Source: Polaribacter vadi
GTDB lineage: Bacteria; Bacteroidota; Bacteroidia; Flavobacteriales; Flavobacteriaceae
DNA length: 64,000 bases
Reading direction: 5' to 3'
Assembly (NCBI RefSeq): GCF_001761365.1
Contig: NZ_CP017477.1
Coordinates: 456,501 to 520,500, forward strand
Shown here: positions 17,032 to 26,540 of the stretch, piece after piece
Position numbering within the stretch: position 1 is the stretch's first letter
Layout: each line of letters starts with the position of its first letter
Made by a program: the position numbers and the translations under genes
Notes under the pieces: generated by a model
Told to the model about the DNA's origin: nothing
The model's input: only the letters and a program-made list of their open reading frames with translations
The model's database searches: none

Positions 17032-18579
17032 TTGGCAGATTTAAAAACTTCAGAACCTATTATCGGAAAAGAATTATATGGATATCAACAAGATGCTCTT
17101 ACAGAGATTTTTCAGCGATTTGATTCCACTCCACAAGATTATCACTTGTTATATCAACTACCAACTGGTGGTGGAAAAACAGTTATATTCTCTGAAATAG
17201 TAAGACGTTATATTCAAAAGTTTAACAAAAAAGTGCTGGTTTTAACGCACAGAATTGAATTAAGTAAACAAACTTCTAAAATGTTGAAGGAGTTTGGTGT
17301 GAAAAATAAAATAATTAATTCTACTGCAAAATTAGACGATCAAGACGATTTTAATTGTTTTGTAGCCATGGTTGAAACCTTGAAAAACAGGTTAAATGAC
17401 GATAAATTAGATATTTCTGATATTGGTTTAGTAATTGTTGATGAGGCACATTACAACTCTTTTACAAAGATTTTTAAATTCTTTCACGATTCTTTTATTT
17501 TAGGAGTTACTGCAACACCTTTAAGTTCTAACATTAAATTACCAATGTATGAGAATTATCAAGAATTGTTTGTGGGAGAATCTATTCAAGATTTAATAAA
17601 TAGTAACTATTTAGCAAAAGCAAACTTATATTCTTATAATGTAGGGTTAACTTCATTAGAAGTTGGTGCAAATGGAGATTATACTGTAAAATCTTCTGAA
17701 GATTTATATACAAATTCAGACATGCTTTCTAAATTAGTTTCGGCTTATGAAGAAACTGCAAAAGGAAAGAAAACCTTAATTTTTAACAACGGAATTAATA
17801 CCTCTATTCAGGTATTTCATGCGTTTAAAAAAGCGGGATATCCAATTGCACATTTAGATAATACCAACACAAAAAAAGAACGTGAGCTTATTTTAAGATG
17901 GTTTCATAAAACACCAGGAGCAATTATTACTTCTGTAAGTATCTTAACCACTGGTTTTGATGAACCAAGTATTGAGGCTATTATTCTAAACAGAGCAACA
18001 AAATCCTTGACTTTATATTACCAAATGATTGGTCGTGGTTCTCGTATTTACAATAACACAAATACGTTTGATGTTATTGATTTAGGGAATAACTTTCACA
18101 GATTTGGTCCTTGGGGAGCAGATTTAGATTGGCAGAAAATGTTTAGAGCACCAGATTATTATCTGAATGCTATTTTATCTGATGAAGAAATTGAAAGTAC
18201 TTTTAGATACGAATTACCTGCTGATGTTAAAAAGGAATTTGCAAAGTCTAAAGATACTTATTTCGATATGAAAAAAGTATATATTGATACCATTCGTTCT
18301 GGAGAATCTTCTAAACGTGTTTTAGAAAAATCGATAGTGCATCATGCAAAAATGTGTATAGAAAATAGTGAAGATGTTTTTGACGCACTAATCTTAGCGA
18401 AAATGCTAGGAGAGGAGATAGATGATAGAATTAATAGATATGCAAAATGCATTTCTAAAAGCACTCATAACTTTGTTACTTGGTTAAAAGACGATTACAG
18501 AAAAAAATTAAACACGTATTTAAGAGAAAATTTCGATGAAGACTTCGAAGAAATTCACGGATTTCCTCCTGAAGAGTAA
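17032..18579 (+). CDS. Superfamily 2 DEAD/DEAH-box helicase
   Basis: A 515-residue SSL2-type helicase. Seen: Q-like YGYQQDALTEIF, Walker A PTGGGKTVIF, Walker B/DEAH as IVDEAHYNSF, motif III LGVTATPL, and in the second RecA domain SILTTGFDEPSIEAII and motif VI QMIGRGSR. The C-terminal ~120 residues are helical. The start is the TTG at 17032; no ATG precedes the helicase core in frame, and the resulting N-terminus (MADLKTSEPIIGKELYGYQQ) fits the family. It ends at a terminator. Nucleic-acid substrate unknown. Confidence 0.88.
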   Translation: MADLKTSEPIIGKELYGYQQDALTEIFQRFDSTPQDYHLLYQLPTGGGKTVIFSEIVRRYIQKFNKKVLVLTHRIELSKQTSKMLKEFGVKNKIINSTAKLDDQDDFNCFVAMVETLKNRLNDDKLDISDIGLVIVDEAHYNSFTKIFKFFHDSFILGVTATPLSSNIKLPMYENYQELFVGESIQDLINSNYLAKANLYSYNVGLTSLEVGANGDYTVKSSEDLYTNSDMLSKLVSAYEETAKGKKTLIFNNGINTSIQVFHAFKKAGYPIAHLDNTNTKKERELILRWFHKTPGAIITSVSILTTGFDEPSIEAIILNRATKSLTLYYQMIGRGSRIYNNTNTFDVIDLGNNFHRFGPWGADLDWQKMFRAPDYYLNAILSDEEIESTFRYELPADVKKEFAKSKDTYFDMKKVYIDTIRSGESSKRVLEKSIVHHAKMCIENSEDVFDALILAKMLGEEIDDRINRYAKCISKSTHNFVTWLKDDYRKKLNTYLRENFDEDFEEIHGFPPEE

Positions 18580-18593
18580 AATTTATAATAAAA

Positions 18594-18627
18594 TTTAAAA
18601 GTGAAAATATTTTTTCACTTTTTTTTT
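18594..18627 (+). terminator. Rho-independent terminator
   Basis: AAAAGTGAAAA and TTTTCACTTTT pair around a four-base loop and run into nine T's, shortly after the helicase stop. Confidence 0.85.
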
Positions 18628-18656
18628 GCTTTTGTTTTTTGTATTAAAAAAAAATA

Positions 18657-18664
18657 TACATTTG
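18657..18664 (+). promoter_or_regulatory. -7 promoter box for the polyamine operon
   Basis: TACATTTG matches TAnnTTTG. Transcription from here would begin near 18671 and give a leader of about 275 nt before the decarboxylase start, including a 54-residue ORF. T-rich TTTG motifs lie upstream at slightly off-consensus spacing. Confidence 0.55.
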
Positions 18665-18684
18665 CTCAACTTACTTAAGTAAAA

Positions 18685-18849
18685 ATGTTTCGTTTTTCTT
18701 ATTTCGGAAGTAAAACTTTAGAGGAGAATAAAGTTTACACTGCATTTTGGAAATGCGACGAAAAAATTAAGGTATCTCCATTTTCCCTTCCGCAAAAACT
18801 GTTGCTTTTTTCGAAGCTGCACGTTGTTTATTTAAAAATATTACAGTGA
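18685..18849 (+). CDS. Possible leader ORF upstream of arginine decarboxylase
   Basis: An open frame of 54 codons plus stop starts at the ATG at 18685, about 14 bases after the predicted transcription start. It reads MFRFSYFGSKTLEENKV.. and ends ..VVYLKILQ. It has basic and aromatic residues, no signal peptide and no family match that I recognise. It fills the gap between the helicase terminator and the decarboxylase. It could be a small protein or a translated regulatory leader for the polyamine genes; it may also be chance, and expression has not been shown. Confidence 0.4.
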   Translation: MFRFSYFGSKTLEENKVYTAFWKCDEKIKVSPFSLPQKLLLFSKLHVVYLKILQ

Positions 18850-18944
18850 TAAATCTTTTTTAAGGTTGGCGTTTCTATTCTAAATCATTAAGTTTGTTTT
18901 AGTTTAGGCTTTTTTTTATCATTTAATAATTTTAATAAATCATA

Positions 18945-20336
18945 GTGAATACAAAGTATATAGATTTAATTGAACAAACATTCGATTTTCCACAAGAAGA
19001 ATTTAAAACAGAAAATAATAAACTATTTTGGCATGGTATCAATTTAATGGAATTAACAGCCGAGTATGGTGCACCATTAAAATTTACCTACTTACCAAAA
19101 ATTTCAGAAAATATAAACAAAGCAAAAGATTGGTTTCAGAATGCTATTGATAAGCATAATTATAAAGGAAAATATTTTTATAGTTATTGTACAAAAAGTT
19201 CTCATTTTAAACATATTTTAAATGAAGCTTTAAAAAATGACATTCATATAGAAACATCCTCTGCTTTTGATATTGATATAGTTAACAATCTTAAAAAAGA
19301 AGACAAAATAAAAGATGATACGTATGTAATTTGTAATGGTTTTAAAAGAGACCAATACATAAAAAACATCGGAGATCTAATTGAGTCAGGCCATAAAAAT
19401 TGTGTTCCTATAATTGATAATTATGAGGAGTTAGCACTACTTCAAAATGAAACTAAAAAGAAGTTTAAGGTTGGTATTAGAATTGCTTCTGAAGAAGAGC
19501 CTAAATTTGAGTTTTATACTTCTAGATTAGGAATTGGCTACAAAAACATCGTTTCTTTTTACGAAAGAGAAATTGCAAAAAATAAGCAGGTAGATTTAAA
19601 AATGTTACATTTTTTTATCAATACTGGTATCAAAGACAATGCTTATTATTGGAACGAATTGATGAAATGTTTAAAAGTTTACATCAACCTAAAAAAAGTA
19701 TGTCCAACTTTAGATAGTTTAAATATTGGTGGTGGTTTTCCTATAAAAAATTCATTAGCTTTTGAGTATGATTATGAATATATGATTGATGAAATCGTAA
19801 ATCAAATTAATGATGCTTGTGAAAATGCAGAAGTTGATGTGCCAAATATTTATACTGAATTTGGTAGTTTTACTGTTGGTGAGTCTGGAGCCGCTATTTA
19901 CGAAGTTTTATATCAAAAGAAACAAAATGATAGAGAGCTTTGGAATATGATAAATTCATCTTTTATTACAACTTTACCAGATTCTTGGGCAATTAACAAA
20001 CGTTTTATTATGTTGCCTTTAAACAAATGGAATCTTAAATATGAACGTGTTTTATTAGGTGGTTTAACTTGTGATAGTGATGATTATTACAATTCAGAAC
20101 AACACATTAATGGAATTTACTTACCTGTCTATGAAAAAGATAAACCTTTGTATATTGGCTTTTTCAATACAGGTGCTTATCAAGAATCTATTGGTGGTTT
20201 TGGTGGTTTGCAGCACTGTTTAATTCCACATCCTAAGCATCTTATTATTGATAGAGATGAAAATGGAGAATTAAAAATAAAACTATTTAAAGAACAGCAA
20301 AAAAGTAGCGAATTACTATCAATATTAGGATATTAA
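18945..20336 (+). CDS. speA: Arginine decarboxylase (PLP, alanine-racemase fold)
   Basis: Decarboxylates arginine to agmatine, the first step of polyamine synthesis. 463 residues starting at the GTG at 18945. The PLP-barrel domain shows the lysine motif YFYSYCTKSSHF (Schiff-base Lys near 84), the phosphate loop LNIGGGFP and EFGSFTVGESGA. The C-terminal beta domain carries GGLTCDSDDYY, with the Cys/Asp that complete the active site across the dimer. This is the short flavobacterial form, not the ~630-residue E. coli type. It heads an operon with agmatinase 44 bases downstream. Ornithine or lysine specificity cannot be excluded, but the agmatinase neighbour favours arginine. Confidence 0.88.
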   Translation: MNTKYIDLIEQTFDFPQEEFKTENNKLFWHGINLMELTAEYGAPLKFTYLPKISENINKAKDWFQNAIDKHNYKGKYFYSYCTKSSHFKHILNEALKNDIHIETSSAFDIDIVNNLKKEDKIKDDTYVICNGFKRDQYIKNIGDLIESGHKNCVPIIDNYEELALLQNETKKKFKVGIRIASEEEPKFEFYTSRLGIGYKNIVSFYEREIAKNKQVDLKMLHFFINTGIKDNAYYWNELMKCLKVYINLKKVCPTLDSLNIGGGFPIKNSLAFEYDYEYMIDEIVNQINDACENAEVDVPNIYTEFGSFTVGESGAAIYEVLYQKKQNDRELWNMINSSFITTLPDSWAINKRFIMLPLNKWNLKYERVLLGGLTCDSDDYYNSEQHINGIYLPVYEKDKPLYIGFFNTGAYQESIGGFGGLQHCLIPHPKHLIIDRDENGELKIKLFKEQQKSSELLSILGY

Positions 20337-20380
20337 CATAAAAAACAAAGGTTTAACTTCTTTGATTATAAATTATTAAA

Positions 20381-21325
20381 ATGAACACAACTAAAACGTA
20401 TGCAGGTATTCCACAAGAATTTGGAAACCTATCAACATCAAAAATTGTAATTATTCCTGTTCCTTATGATGGAACAAGTACTTGGCAAAAAGGTTCTGAT
20501 AAAGGACCAAAAGCTTTTTTAGATGCGTCTGAAAATATGGAATTGTATGATATTGAAACCGATTCTGAAGTTTACAAAGAAGGTGTTTACTTGTCTCAAC
20601 CAGTTATAGAAAATTCTTCACCAGAAGCAATGGTGGAAGCTGTACATCAAGAAACAAAAAAGTACATTAATAGAAATAAGTTTGTAACTATTTTTGGTGG
20701 TGAACATTCAATTTCTATTGGAACTATTAGAGCGTTTAACGAATGTTTTAGCGATTTAACAGTGTTGCATATAGATGCGCATGCAGATTTACGTAAAGAA
20801 TATGAAGGTTCTAAATGCAACCACGCTTGTGCAGTGTATGAAGCAAATTCTACAACCAATTTAGTGCAAGTTGGTATTAGAAGTATGGATATTTCTGAAA
20901 AAAGAAGTATGAATCTTGACAAAGTTTTCTTTGCACATGACATGGCTGTAAACGAAGGTTGGATGGATGATGTTATAGATCAATTAAGCACAAATGTATT
21001 TATTACGTTCGATTTAGATGCTTTGGATCCTTCAATTATGCCAAGTACAGGAACTCCAGAACCAGGAGGATTATTCTATTATGAAACCTTAGAATTCTTA
21101 AAAACTGTTTTTGAACAAAAAAATGTGGTTGGTTTTGATATGGTTGAATTATGTCCAAACGAAAATGAAAAATCATCGGACTTTTTAGCAGCAAAATTAT
21201 TCTACAAAATGTTGAGTTATAAGTTTGCTTCTAATGATGATTCTTATGATAATACAGAAGATAAAAATATTGATAATCCTTTCAGTAAATTATCGAAATT
21301 TAAAAATGACGATGACGATTTTTAG
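20381..21325 (+). CDS. speB: Agmatinase (ureohydrolase family)
   Basis: Hydrolyses agmatine to putrescine and urea. 314 residues with the di-manganese ligands of the arginase fold: GGEHS (His109), HIDAHADLR (Asp132, His134, Asp136) and FDLDALDPS. The GGLFYYETL and DMVELCPNEN motifs also fit. The C-terminal ~30 residues are a Asp/Asn-rich tail (DDSYDNTEDKNIDNPFSK..). It lies between the decarboxylase and the GNAT-nitrilase fusion, with only 10 bases to the latter, so it is clearly part of the polyamine operon. Confidence 0.93.
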   Translation: MNTTKTYAGIPQEFGNLSTSKIVIIPVPYDGTSTWQKGSDKGPKAFLDASENMELYDIETDSEVYKEGVYLSQPVIENSSPEAMVEAVHQETKKYINRNKFVTIFGGEHSISIGTIRAFNECFSDLTVLHIDAHADLRKEYEGSKCNHACAVYEANSTTNLVQVGIRSMDISEKRSMNLDKVFFAHDMAVNEGWMDDVIDQLSTNVFITFDLDALDPSIMPSTGTPEPGGLFYYETLEFLKTVFEQKNVVGFDMVELCPNENEKSSDFLAAKLFYKMLSYKFASNDDSYDNTEDKNIDNPFSKLSKFKNDDDDF

Positions 21326-21335
21326 TCAATTATAA

Positions 21336-22868
21336 ATGATAAAAACAATTGAAAATATAGAATTGCAGTACTTAACGATTGATGATTATCAAGAGTTAAA
21401 ACAAGCAATGATTGAGATTTACACCAGTATGGAAAATACCTATTGGGAAGAATCTCAAATACAATCTTTAATTACAAAATTTCCAGAAGGGCAAATTGTT
21501 ATAAAAATTAACGGGCAATTAGCGGGTTGTGCTTTATCAATCATGGTAGATTATGATAAATTTGATGAAACACATACCTATGAAGATATTACAGGGAATT
21601 TTACCTTTAGCACACATGATGCAGAAGGAGATGTTTTATATGGAATAGATGTTTTTATAAAAAAAGAATTTAGAGGTTTACGTTTAGGAAGACGTTTGTA
21701 CGATTATCGAAAAGAAATCTGTGAAACGCTAAATTTAAAAGGAATTGTTTTTGGAGGTAGAATGCCAAACTATCATAAGTTTGCTGCAGAAATATCACCT
21801 AAAGAATATTTAGAGCGCGTAAAACGTAAGGAAATTTACGATCCTGTTTTAAATTTTCAGATTTCTAATGATTTTCATCCCTCTAAAATTTTAAAAGGAT
21901 ATTTAGAAGGTGATGCAAATTCTGGTGAATTCGCAGTTTTATTGGAATGGGATAATATTTACTATCAGAAAAAATCTAAAAAAGCAGCTACTAAAAAAAC
22001 AGTGGTTCGTTTAGGATTAATTCAATGGCAAATGCGTTTGTACAAAGATCTGGACGAGCTAATGGAGCAAGCAGAGTTTTTTGTAGATTCTGTTTCTGCT
22101 TACAGATCAGATTTTGCATTATTTCCAGAGTTTTTTAACGCGCCTTTAATGGCAGAATTTAATCATTTGCCAGAATCGCAAGCCATTAGAGAGTTAGCAA
22201 AATTTACACCAGAAGTTGTAGATCGATTCTCTAAGTTGGCAATCTCTTACAATATCAATATTATTACTGGAAGCATGCCAGAAATTAAAGGAGATTTACT
22301 GTATAATGTTGGTTATATTTGTAAAAGAGATGGTACAAAAGAACGTTACGAAAAATTGCATGTTACTCCAGATGAAGCAAAAATTTGGGGAATGCAAGGT
22401 GGAAATGAGTTAAAAACATTCGATACAGATTGTGGTAAAATTGGTGTTTTAATTTGTTACGATTCAGAGTTTCCAGAATTAAGTAGATTGTTAGCAGATG
22501 AAGGTATGGATATTTTGTTTATTCCTTTTTTAACAGATACTCAAAATGGCTACTCAAGAGTTAGGCATTGTGCACAAGCAAGAGCTATTGAAAACGAGTG
22601 TTATGTAGCAATTGCAGGAAGTGTTGGTAATTTACCAAAAGTAAATAATATGGATATTCAGTATGCGCAATCTATGGTATTTACACCTTGTGATTTTTCT
22701 TTTCCAGCAAATGGAATAAAAGCAGAAGCAACCACAAATACAGAAATGATTTTAATTGCTGATGTAGATTTAGATTTGCTAAAAGATTTGAACCAATTTG
22801 GAAGCGTACGTAATTTAAAAGACAGAAGAACCGATATTTTTGAAGTTAGAAAAGTATCAAAAAAATAA
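21336..22868 (+). CDS. GNAT acetyltransferase / carbon-nitrogen hydrolase fusion
   Basis: A 510-residue two-domain protein. Residues 1-170 are a GNAT acetyltransferase with an acetyl-CoA loop FRGLRLGRRLYDYR (112-125). Residues ~223-505 are a nitrilase-superfamily amidase with the complete Glu-Lys-Cys triad: Glu265 in FPEFF, Lys340 in YEKLHVTPDE and Cys374 in LICYDSEFPE. Such fusions are known in Bacteroidota. Its place between agmatinase and a deoxyhypusine-synthase homologue suggests it acylates or deacylates a polyamine or related amine; the substrate is inferred, not seen. The gaps on either side are 10 and 9 bases. Confidence 0.85.
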   Translation: MIKTIENIELQYLTIDDYQELKQAMIEIYTSMENTYWEESQIQSLITKFPEGQIVIKINGQLAGCALSIMVDYDKFDETHTYEDITGNFTFSTHDAEGDVLYGIDVFIKKEFRGLRLGRRLYDYRKEICETLNLKGIVFGGRMPNYHKFAAEISPKEYLERVKRKEIYDPVLNFQISNDFHPSKILKGYLEGDANSGEFAVLLEWDNIYYQKKSKKAATKKTVVRLGLIQWQMRLYKDLDELMEQAEFFVDSVSAYRSDFALFPEFFNAPLMAEFNHLPESQAIRELAKFTPEVVDRFSKLAISYNINIITGSMPEIKGDLLYNVGYICKRDGTKERYEKLHVTPDEAKIWGMQGGNELKTFDTDCGKIGVLICYDSEFPELSRLLADEGMDILFIPFLTDTQNGYSRVRHCAQARAIENECYVAIAGSVGNLPKVNNMDIQYAQSMVFTPCDFSFPANGIKAEATTNTEMILIADVDLDLLKDLNQFGSVRNLKDRRTDIFEVRKVSKK

Positions 22869-22877
22869 AAAAGAAAC

Positions 22878-23846
22878 ATGAGTAAACCAATTACAAATTT
22901 TATTGAAAAATACTTTTTACACTTTAATGCAGCTGCTTTGGTTGATGCAGCAAAAGGATATGAAGAGCAGTTAAAAAAAGGAAACAAAATGTTAGTTTCT
23001 TTAGCTGGTGCAATGAGTACAGCAGAACTAGGAAAGATTTTTGCAGAAATGATTCGTAAAGATAAAGTGCAAATTATTTCTTGTACTGGTGCAAATTTAG
23101 AAGAAGATGTGATGAATTTAGTAGCACATTCTCACTATAAAAGAGTTCCTAACTATAGAGATTTAACTCCTCAAGACGAATGGGATTTATTAGAAAAAGG
23201 CTTAAACAGAGTTACAGACACCTGTATTCCTGAAGAAGAAGCTTTTAGAAGAATTCAAGAGCATATTGTAAAAATATGGAAAGATGCAGAAGCTAAAGGA
23301 GAACGTTATTTGCCACATGAATACATGTACAAATTATTGTTATCTGGCGTTTTAGAGCAGTATTATGAAATAGACATCAAAGATTCTTGGATGTATGCAG
23401 CAGCAGAAAAAAACTTACCTATAATTTGTCCTGGTTGGGAAGATTCTACCATGGGTAATATTTTTGCTTCTTATGTTATGAAAGGTGAGTTGAAAGCAAC
23501 TACCATGAAATCTGGAATTGAATACATGACATTTTTGGCAGATTGGTATACAGATAATGTAGGTTCAGGAATTGGATTTTTCCAAATAGGAGGAGGAATT
23601 GCAGGAGATTTCCCTATTTGTGTAGTACCAATGTTATACCAAGATATGGAAAGAACAGATACACCTTTTTGGAGTTATTTCTGTCAGATTTCAGATTCTA
23701 CTACAAGTTATGGTTCGTATTCTGGAGCAGTTCCTAACGAAAAAATTACTTGGGGAAAATTAGATATTAACACACCAAAGTTTATTATTGAAAGTGATGC
23801 AACTATTGTAGCACCTTTAATATTTGCTTATCTTCTAGAAATGTAA
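22878..23846 (+). CDS. Deoxyhypusine synthase-like protein
   Basis: A 322-residue member of the deoxyhypusine synthase family (NAD-dependent aminobutyl transfer from spermidine in eukaryotes and archaea). Seen: SLAGAMSTAELG, IISCTGANLEEDVMN, the GSGIGFFQIGGGIAGDFPICVVPM glycine-rich nucleotide region, and ITWGKLD, in which Lys294 matches the catalytic Lys (WGK) of the characterised enzymes. Bacteria lack eIF5A, so a protein substrate is unlikely; bacterial homologues are generally thought to act on small polyamines (homospermidine-type synthesis). It is the last of the four core polyamine genes. Confidence 0.85.
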   Translation: MSKPITNFIEKYFLHFNAAALVDAAKGYEEQLKKGNKMLVSLAGAMSTAELGKIFAEMIRKDKVQIISCTGANLEEDVMNLVAHSHYKRVPNYRDLTPQDEWDLLEKGLNRVTDTCIPEEEAFRRIQEHIVKIWKDAEAKGERYLPHEYMYKLLLSGVLEQYYEIDIKDSWMYAAAEKNLPIICPGWEDSTMGNIFASYVMKGELKATTMKSGIEYMTFLADWYTDNVGSGIGFFQIGGGIAGDFPICVVPMLYQDMERTDTPFWSYFCQISDSTTSYGSYSGAVPNEKITWGKLDINTPKFIIESDATIVAPLIFAYLLEM

Positions 23847-23857
23847 ATTACAATTCT

Positions 23858-23905
23858 GATTGTCATTTCGAAATGAGCCTTTTTTGGCGATTGAGAAATC
23901 TCATA
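23858..23905. repeat. Fragment of a dispersed intergenic repeat
   Basis: TGTCATTTCGAAATGAGC followed by GCGATTGAGAAATCTCAT resembles a hairpin-forming intergenic repeat that I recall as frequent in flavobacterial genomes. It separates the deoxyhypusine synthase-like gene from the next ORF. Confidence 0.45.
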
Positions 23906-23928
23906 AAGATTGATTAAATAAAGAAATA

Positions 23929-24213
23929 ATGAAAAGAATAATTGTAGAATACGCAAAATTAACAACGGACATATTAGATATGTTAATTGAAAAATATCCT
24001 GATGGATATGATTATAGTGATGTTATATCCTTTAAAAACTCAAAAGGTGAAACCGTAAAAGCTATTGAAGTTAAAACTGAAGACACTATTTATTTAGTGA
24101 AAATTAGTGATCGTTTAGAAAACGCCATGGAAGAATATGCAGATGATGAAGACTTCTTTGAAGATAATGACGATTTTGATGCAAATTTACCTGATGACGA
24201 TGATGAGGATTAA
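23929..24213 (+). CDS. Small acidic protein of unknown function
   Basis: 94 residues. The first ~65 form a compact alpha/beta unit (MKRIIVEYAKLTTDILDMLIEKYPDGYDYSDVI.., then IEVKTEDTIYLVKIS). The last 30 are almost all Asp, Glu and Asn. It looks conserved in flavobacteria, since it carries the coding pattern typical of its neighbours, but I do not recognise a family. It follows the polyamine operon after an 82-base gap with a dispersed repeat and ends at a strong terminator. Confidence 0.7.
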   Translation: MKRIIVEYAKLTTDILDMLIEKYPDGYDYSDVISFKNSKGETVKAIEVKTEDTIYLVKISDRLENAMEEYADDEDFFEDNDDFDANLPDDDDED

Positions 24214-24236
24214 ATTCTTATAAATAGGATATATAT

Positions 24237-24270
24237 AAATAGCTCTGAGTTTTCAGAGCTATTTTTTTTT
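24237..24270 (+). terminator. Bidirectional terminator
   Basis: AATAGCTCTGA and TCAGAGCTATT form an 11-bp stem with a four-base loop and a T-run. It lies between convergent genes ending at 24213 and 24279. Confidence 0.9.
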
Positions 24271-24278
24271 GATGCTAA

Positions 24279-26540
24279 TTATTCCAAAATAATAGATGAA
24301 TACTTTCCAATTGCTTTTTTTAGACTTTCGGAAAGTGATTTTAGCCAATTTAAATGATTAGAGATTAGATAGGCTTCTTGAAGCTGATGCAACGTTTCTG
24401 TATCTATTTCTTTATTCCCTTTTTTAATATTTTCATCTCTTAAATGGGATAGTTTTTTATAGGTATCAAATAATTTATCTTGAGCATCTTCATTTTTTTC
24501 TACAGGTATTTCTTTTTCAATTTCTATATGTTCTAAAATATCAGCAGACCCTTGTAAGTTTCCAGAAATAGTATAGATTAGTTTTTTAAAATCTTCTGAA
24601 GCAGGTGTTGTTTTATGATTGATGATAAAATTACCAATGGCAGCAATTGCAGAAATCATTGTTTGATTAATTGTTACAATCTCATAAATCAATTGAAACT
24701 CTCTTTGTTTTGATTTAGGATCTTGTGTTAATCTTTGAAAAGACGCGTTCAAATTACTTACTGCAAGAAATGCATCTTTTCTTGCTAAGTTGTAATCCAT
24801 TTTTTGCGCTTTTGGATTCTCATATAATACCTGTGCTGCTAAAAGATACTTTTTATTCATCTTTAGAGCGTTTAAAACAATTTGTCTCAAATTATCTGCT
24901 TCCCAAGTTGGTAAAATTATATAATTGGCAACCACAGCAATAATAGCTCCAATAACTGTATCTAATATACGATATTGAATCACCTCAAAAGCATTTGGGT
25001 TTATAAAGGAATATAAAAAGATAATACTAATGGTTACAAATGCAGCTGCAGATTTATAATTTTGCTGAATTAAAGAAAAAGATAAAACCAAAGAAATAAA
25101 AGCCAACACTGCATATACTATTTCATTTTGAGTCAATAAAACAATACAAAAAGCAATGATAGCACCAATAATTGTTCCGAGAACTCTGTCTTTTGAGCGC
25201 TCTTTGGTTAAACCATAATTAGGTCTCATAATTACAATTACAGTTAACATAATCCAATAAGCATTTTGGATTTCTAAAGTATACCCTAAAAGATAAGTAA
25301 AGACAATTGCAATTGTAAGTCGTAGAGAATGTCTAAACATTTTAGATTTTAGACTTAAGTTTTGCGTTAAAACATTCCATCTATATTCCTGCAACGTTAA
25401 AAACTGACTTGAATCTTCTCTTTTTAAAGATATTTTAGAGGCATCATGAACATTTGCAATAACTCTTCTTATTGTTCTAATTTCTTGTAATAACTGCTCT
25501 TGATAATCATACAAGTTTCTTAATATCAAAGCACCTTCTCTAGCTTCTGGTAATTTAAACGTATCCACATAACTTTCAATAGAGTCATTTGCTTTTGATA
25601 AAGCCGTTAATAAGGTGTCTTTATTCGGTATTTTTTTATTTTGAATTAATAAGTCTGATAAAAGAATCATATGGTTTCCCATTACTTTATTCAAGTTTTT
25701 TGAAGCCTCTAAAAAGTTTTTTCGATCTCCAAAAATTTCATCAATCAGGTTATAATCTAAATGTTCTGCTTCTATAAGTTCGAATATATTAATCGTAGAA
25801 ACTAAAATAAGCAACTGTTTTTCTTCAAAACGAGACCTTCCAGAACGTTTTCTAGCAGTTAATAATATTTCTCTTAAGGTTTCATGCTTTTCGTTAATTT
25901 GAATTTGAATTGCCAAGGTTTCTTTAAAAATTTCATCACGATTTGTTTTCTTCGTTAATAATTTTGCTCTCAATTTTAAATAAGTTCCTAAAAGAGACAA
26001 TGTATCTGCTAATAACTGATTCTGCTCTCTTTTTGGAGCCAATTGCTGAATTATAAGAGATACCATTAAATACCAAAAACCACCAATTGCTGAAAATGCA
26101 ACTTGCATAAAAATACCTTGTGCTGTATCTTTTTGCACTGCAAATGAAATAACCATGGCAAGTAAACCAGAAAAAGAGACTAAAGAAGCTCTAAATCCAT
26201 AGACAGAAATGAGGGAAATTAAAAATGAAATTATTGCAATTGCAAATAATAGAAAAACTAAAAATGCTTTTAAAAATAATATGGTTGCAGTGATGGTACT
26301 TGTTAAAGCGATGCTAATTAGAATCGCATTTATTTTACGTTTTTTACTTCCTGGAATATCTCCAGACGAATTTAAAAGTACCCCAACAGCAACTGCTGGC
26401 GCGAATTCAGAATATCCTAAGAAATATAAAATTGCAAAAGGAATTGCAATGGCAAAGCCTAACTTAATTCCTCGATCGAAATCAGTTTTTTTTAGAAATA
26501 GTTTTAATTCTTTGAGTTTGTTTTTCAACGTGCTTTGCAA
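24279..26540 (-). CDS. FUSC-family (YccS/YhfK-like) inner-membrane protein
   Basis: 753 residues with two membrane blocks of about five helices each (residues ~25-170 and ~400-545), each followed by a cytoplasmic helical domain. This is the duplicated architecture of fusaric-acid-resistance/YccS-type putative transporters. Recognisable pieces are GFAIAIPFAILYFLGYSEFAPAVAVG in the first block and ..IMLTVIVIMRPNYGLTKERSKDRVLGTIIGAIIAF in the second, the latter being the FUSC core motif (RP.YG.T..R...R..GT..G). Substrate unknown. It borders the accessory region upstream. Confidence 0.88.
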   Translation of the reverse strand: MQSTLKNKLKELKLFLKKTDFDRGIKLGFAIAIPFAILYFLGYSEFAPAVAVGVLLNSSGDIPGSKKRKINAILISIALTSTITATILFLKAFLVFLLFAIAIISFLISLISVYGFRASLVSFSGLLAMVISFAVQKDTAQGIFMQVAFSAIGGFWYLMVSLIIQQLAPKREQNQLLADTLSLLGTYLKLRAKLLTKKTNRDEIFKETLAIQIQINEKHETLREILLTARKRSGRSRFEEKQLLILVSTINIFELIEAEHLDYNLIDEIFGDRKNFLEASKNLNKVMGNHMILLSDLLIQNKKIPNKDTLLTALSKANDSIESYVDTFKLPEAREGALILRNLYDYQEQLLQEIRTIRRVIANVHDASKISLKREDSSQFLTLQEYRWNVLTQNLSLKSKMFRHSLRLTIAIVFTYLLGYTLEIQNAYWIMLTVIVIMRPNYGLTKERSKDRVLGTIIGAIIAFCIVLLTQNEIVYAVLAFISLVLSFSLIQQNYKSAAAFVTISIIFLYSFINPNAFEVIQYRILDTVIGAIIAVVANYIILPTWEADNLRQIVLNALKMNKKYLLAAQVLYENPKAQKMDYNLARKDAFLAVSNLNASFQRLTQDPKSKQREFQLIYEIVTINQTMISAIAAIGNFIINHKTTPASEDFKKLIYTISGNLQGSADILEHIEIEKEIPVEKNEDAQDKLFDTYKKLSHLRDENIKKGNKEIDTETLHQLQEAYLISNHLNWLKSLSESLKKAIGKYSSIILE

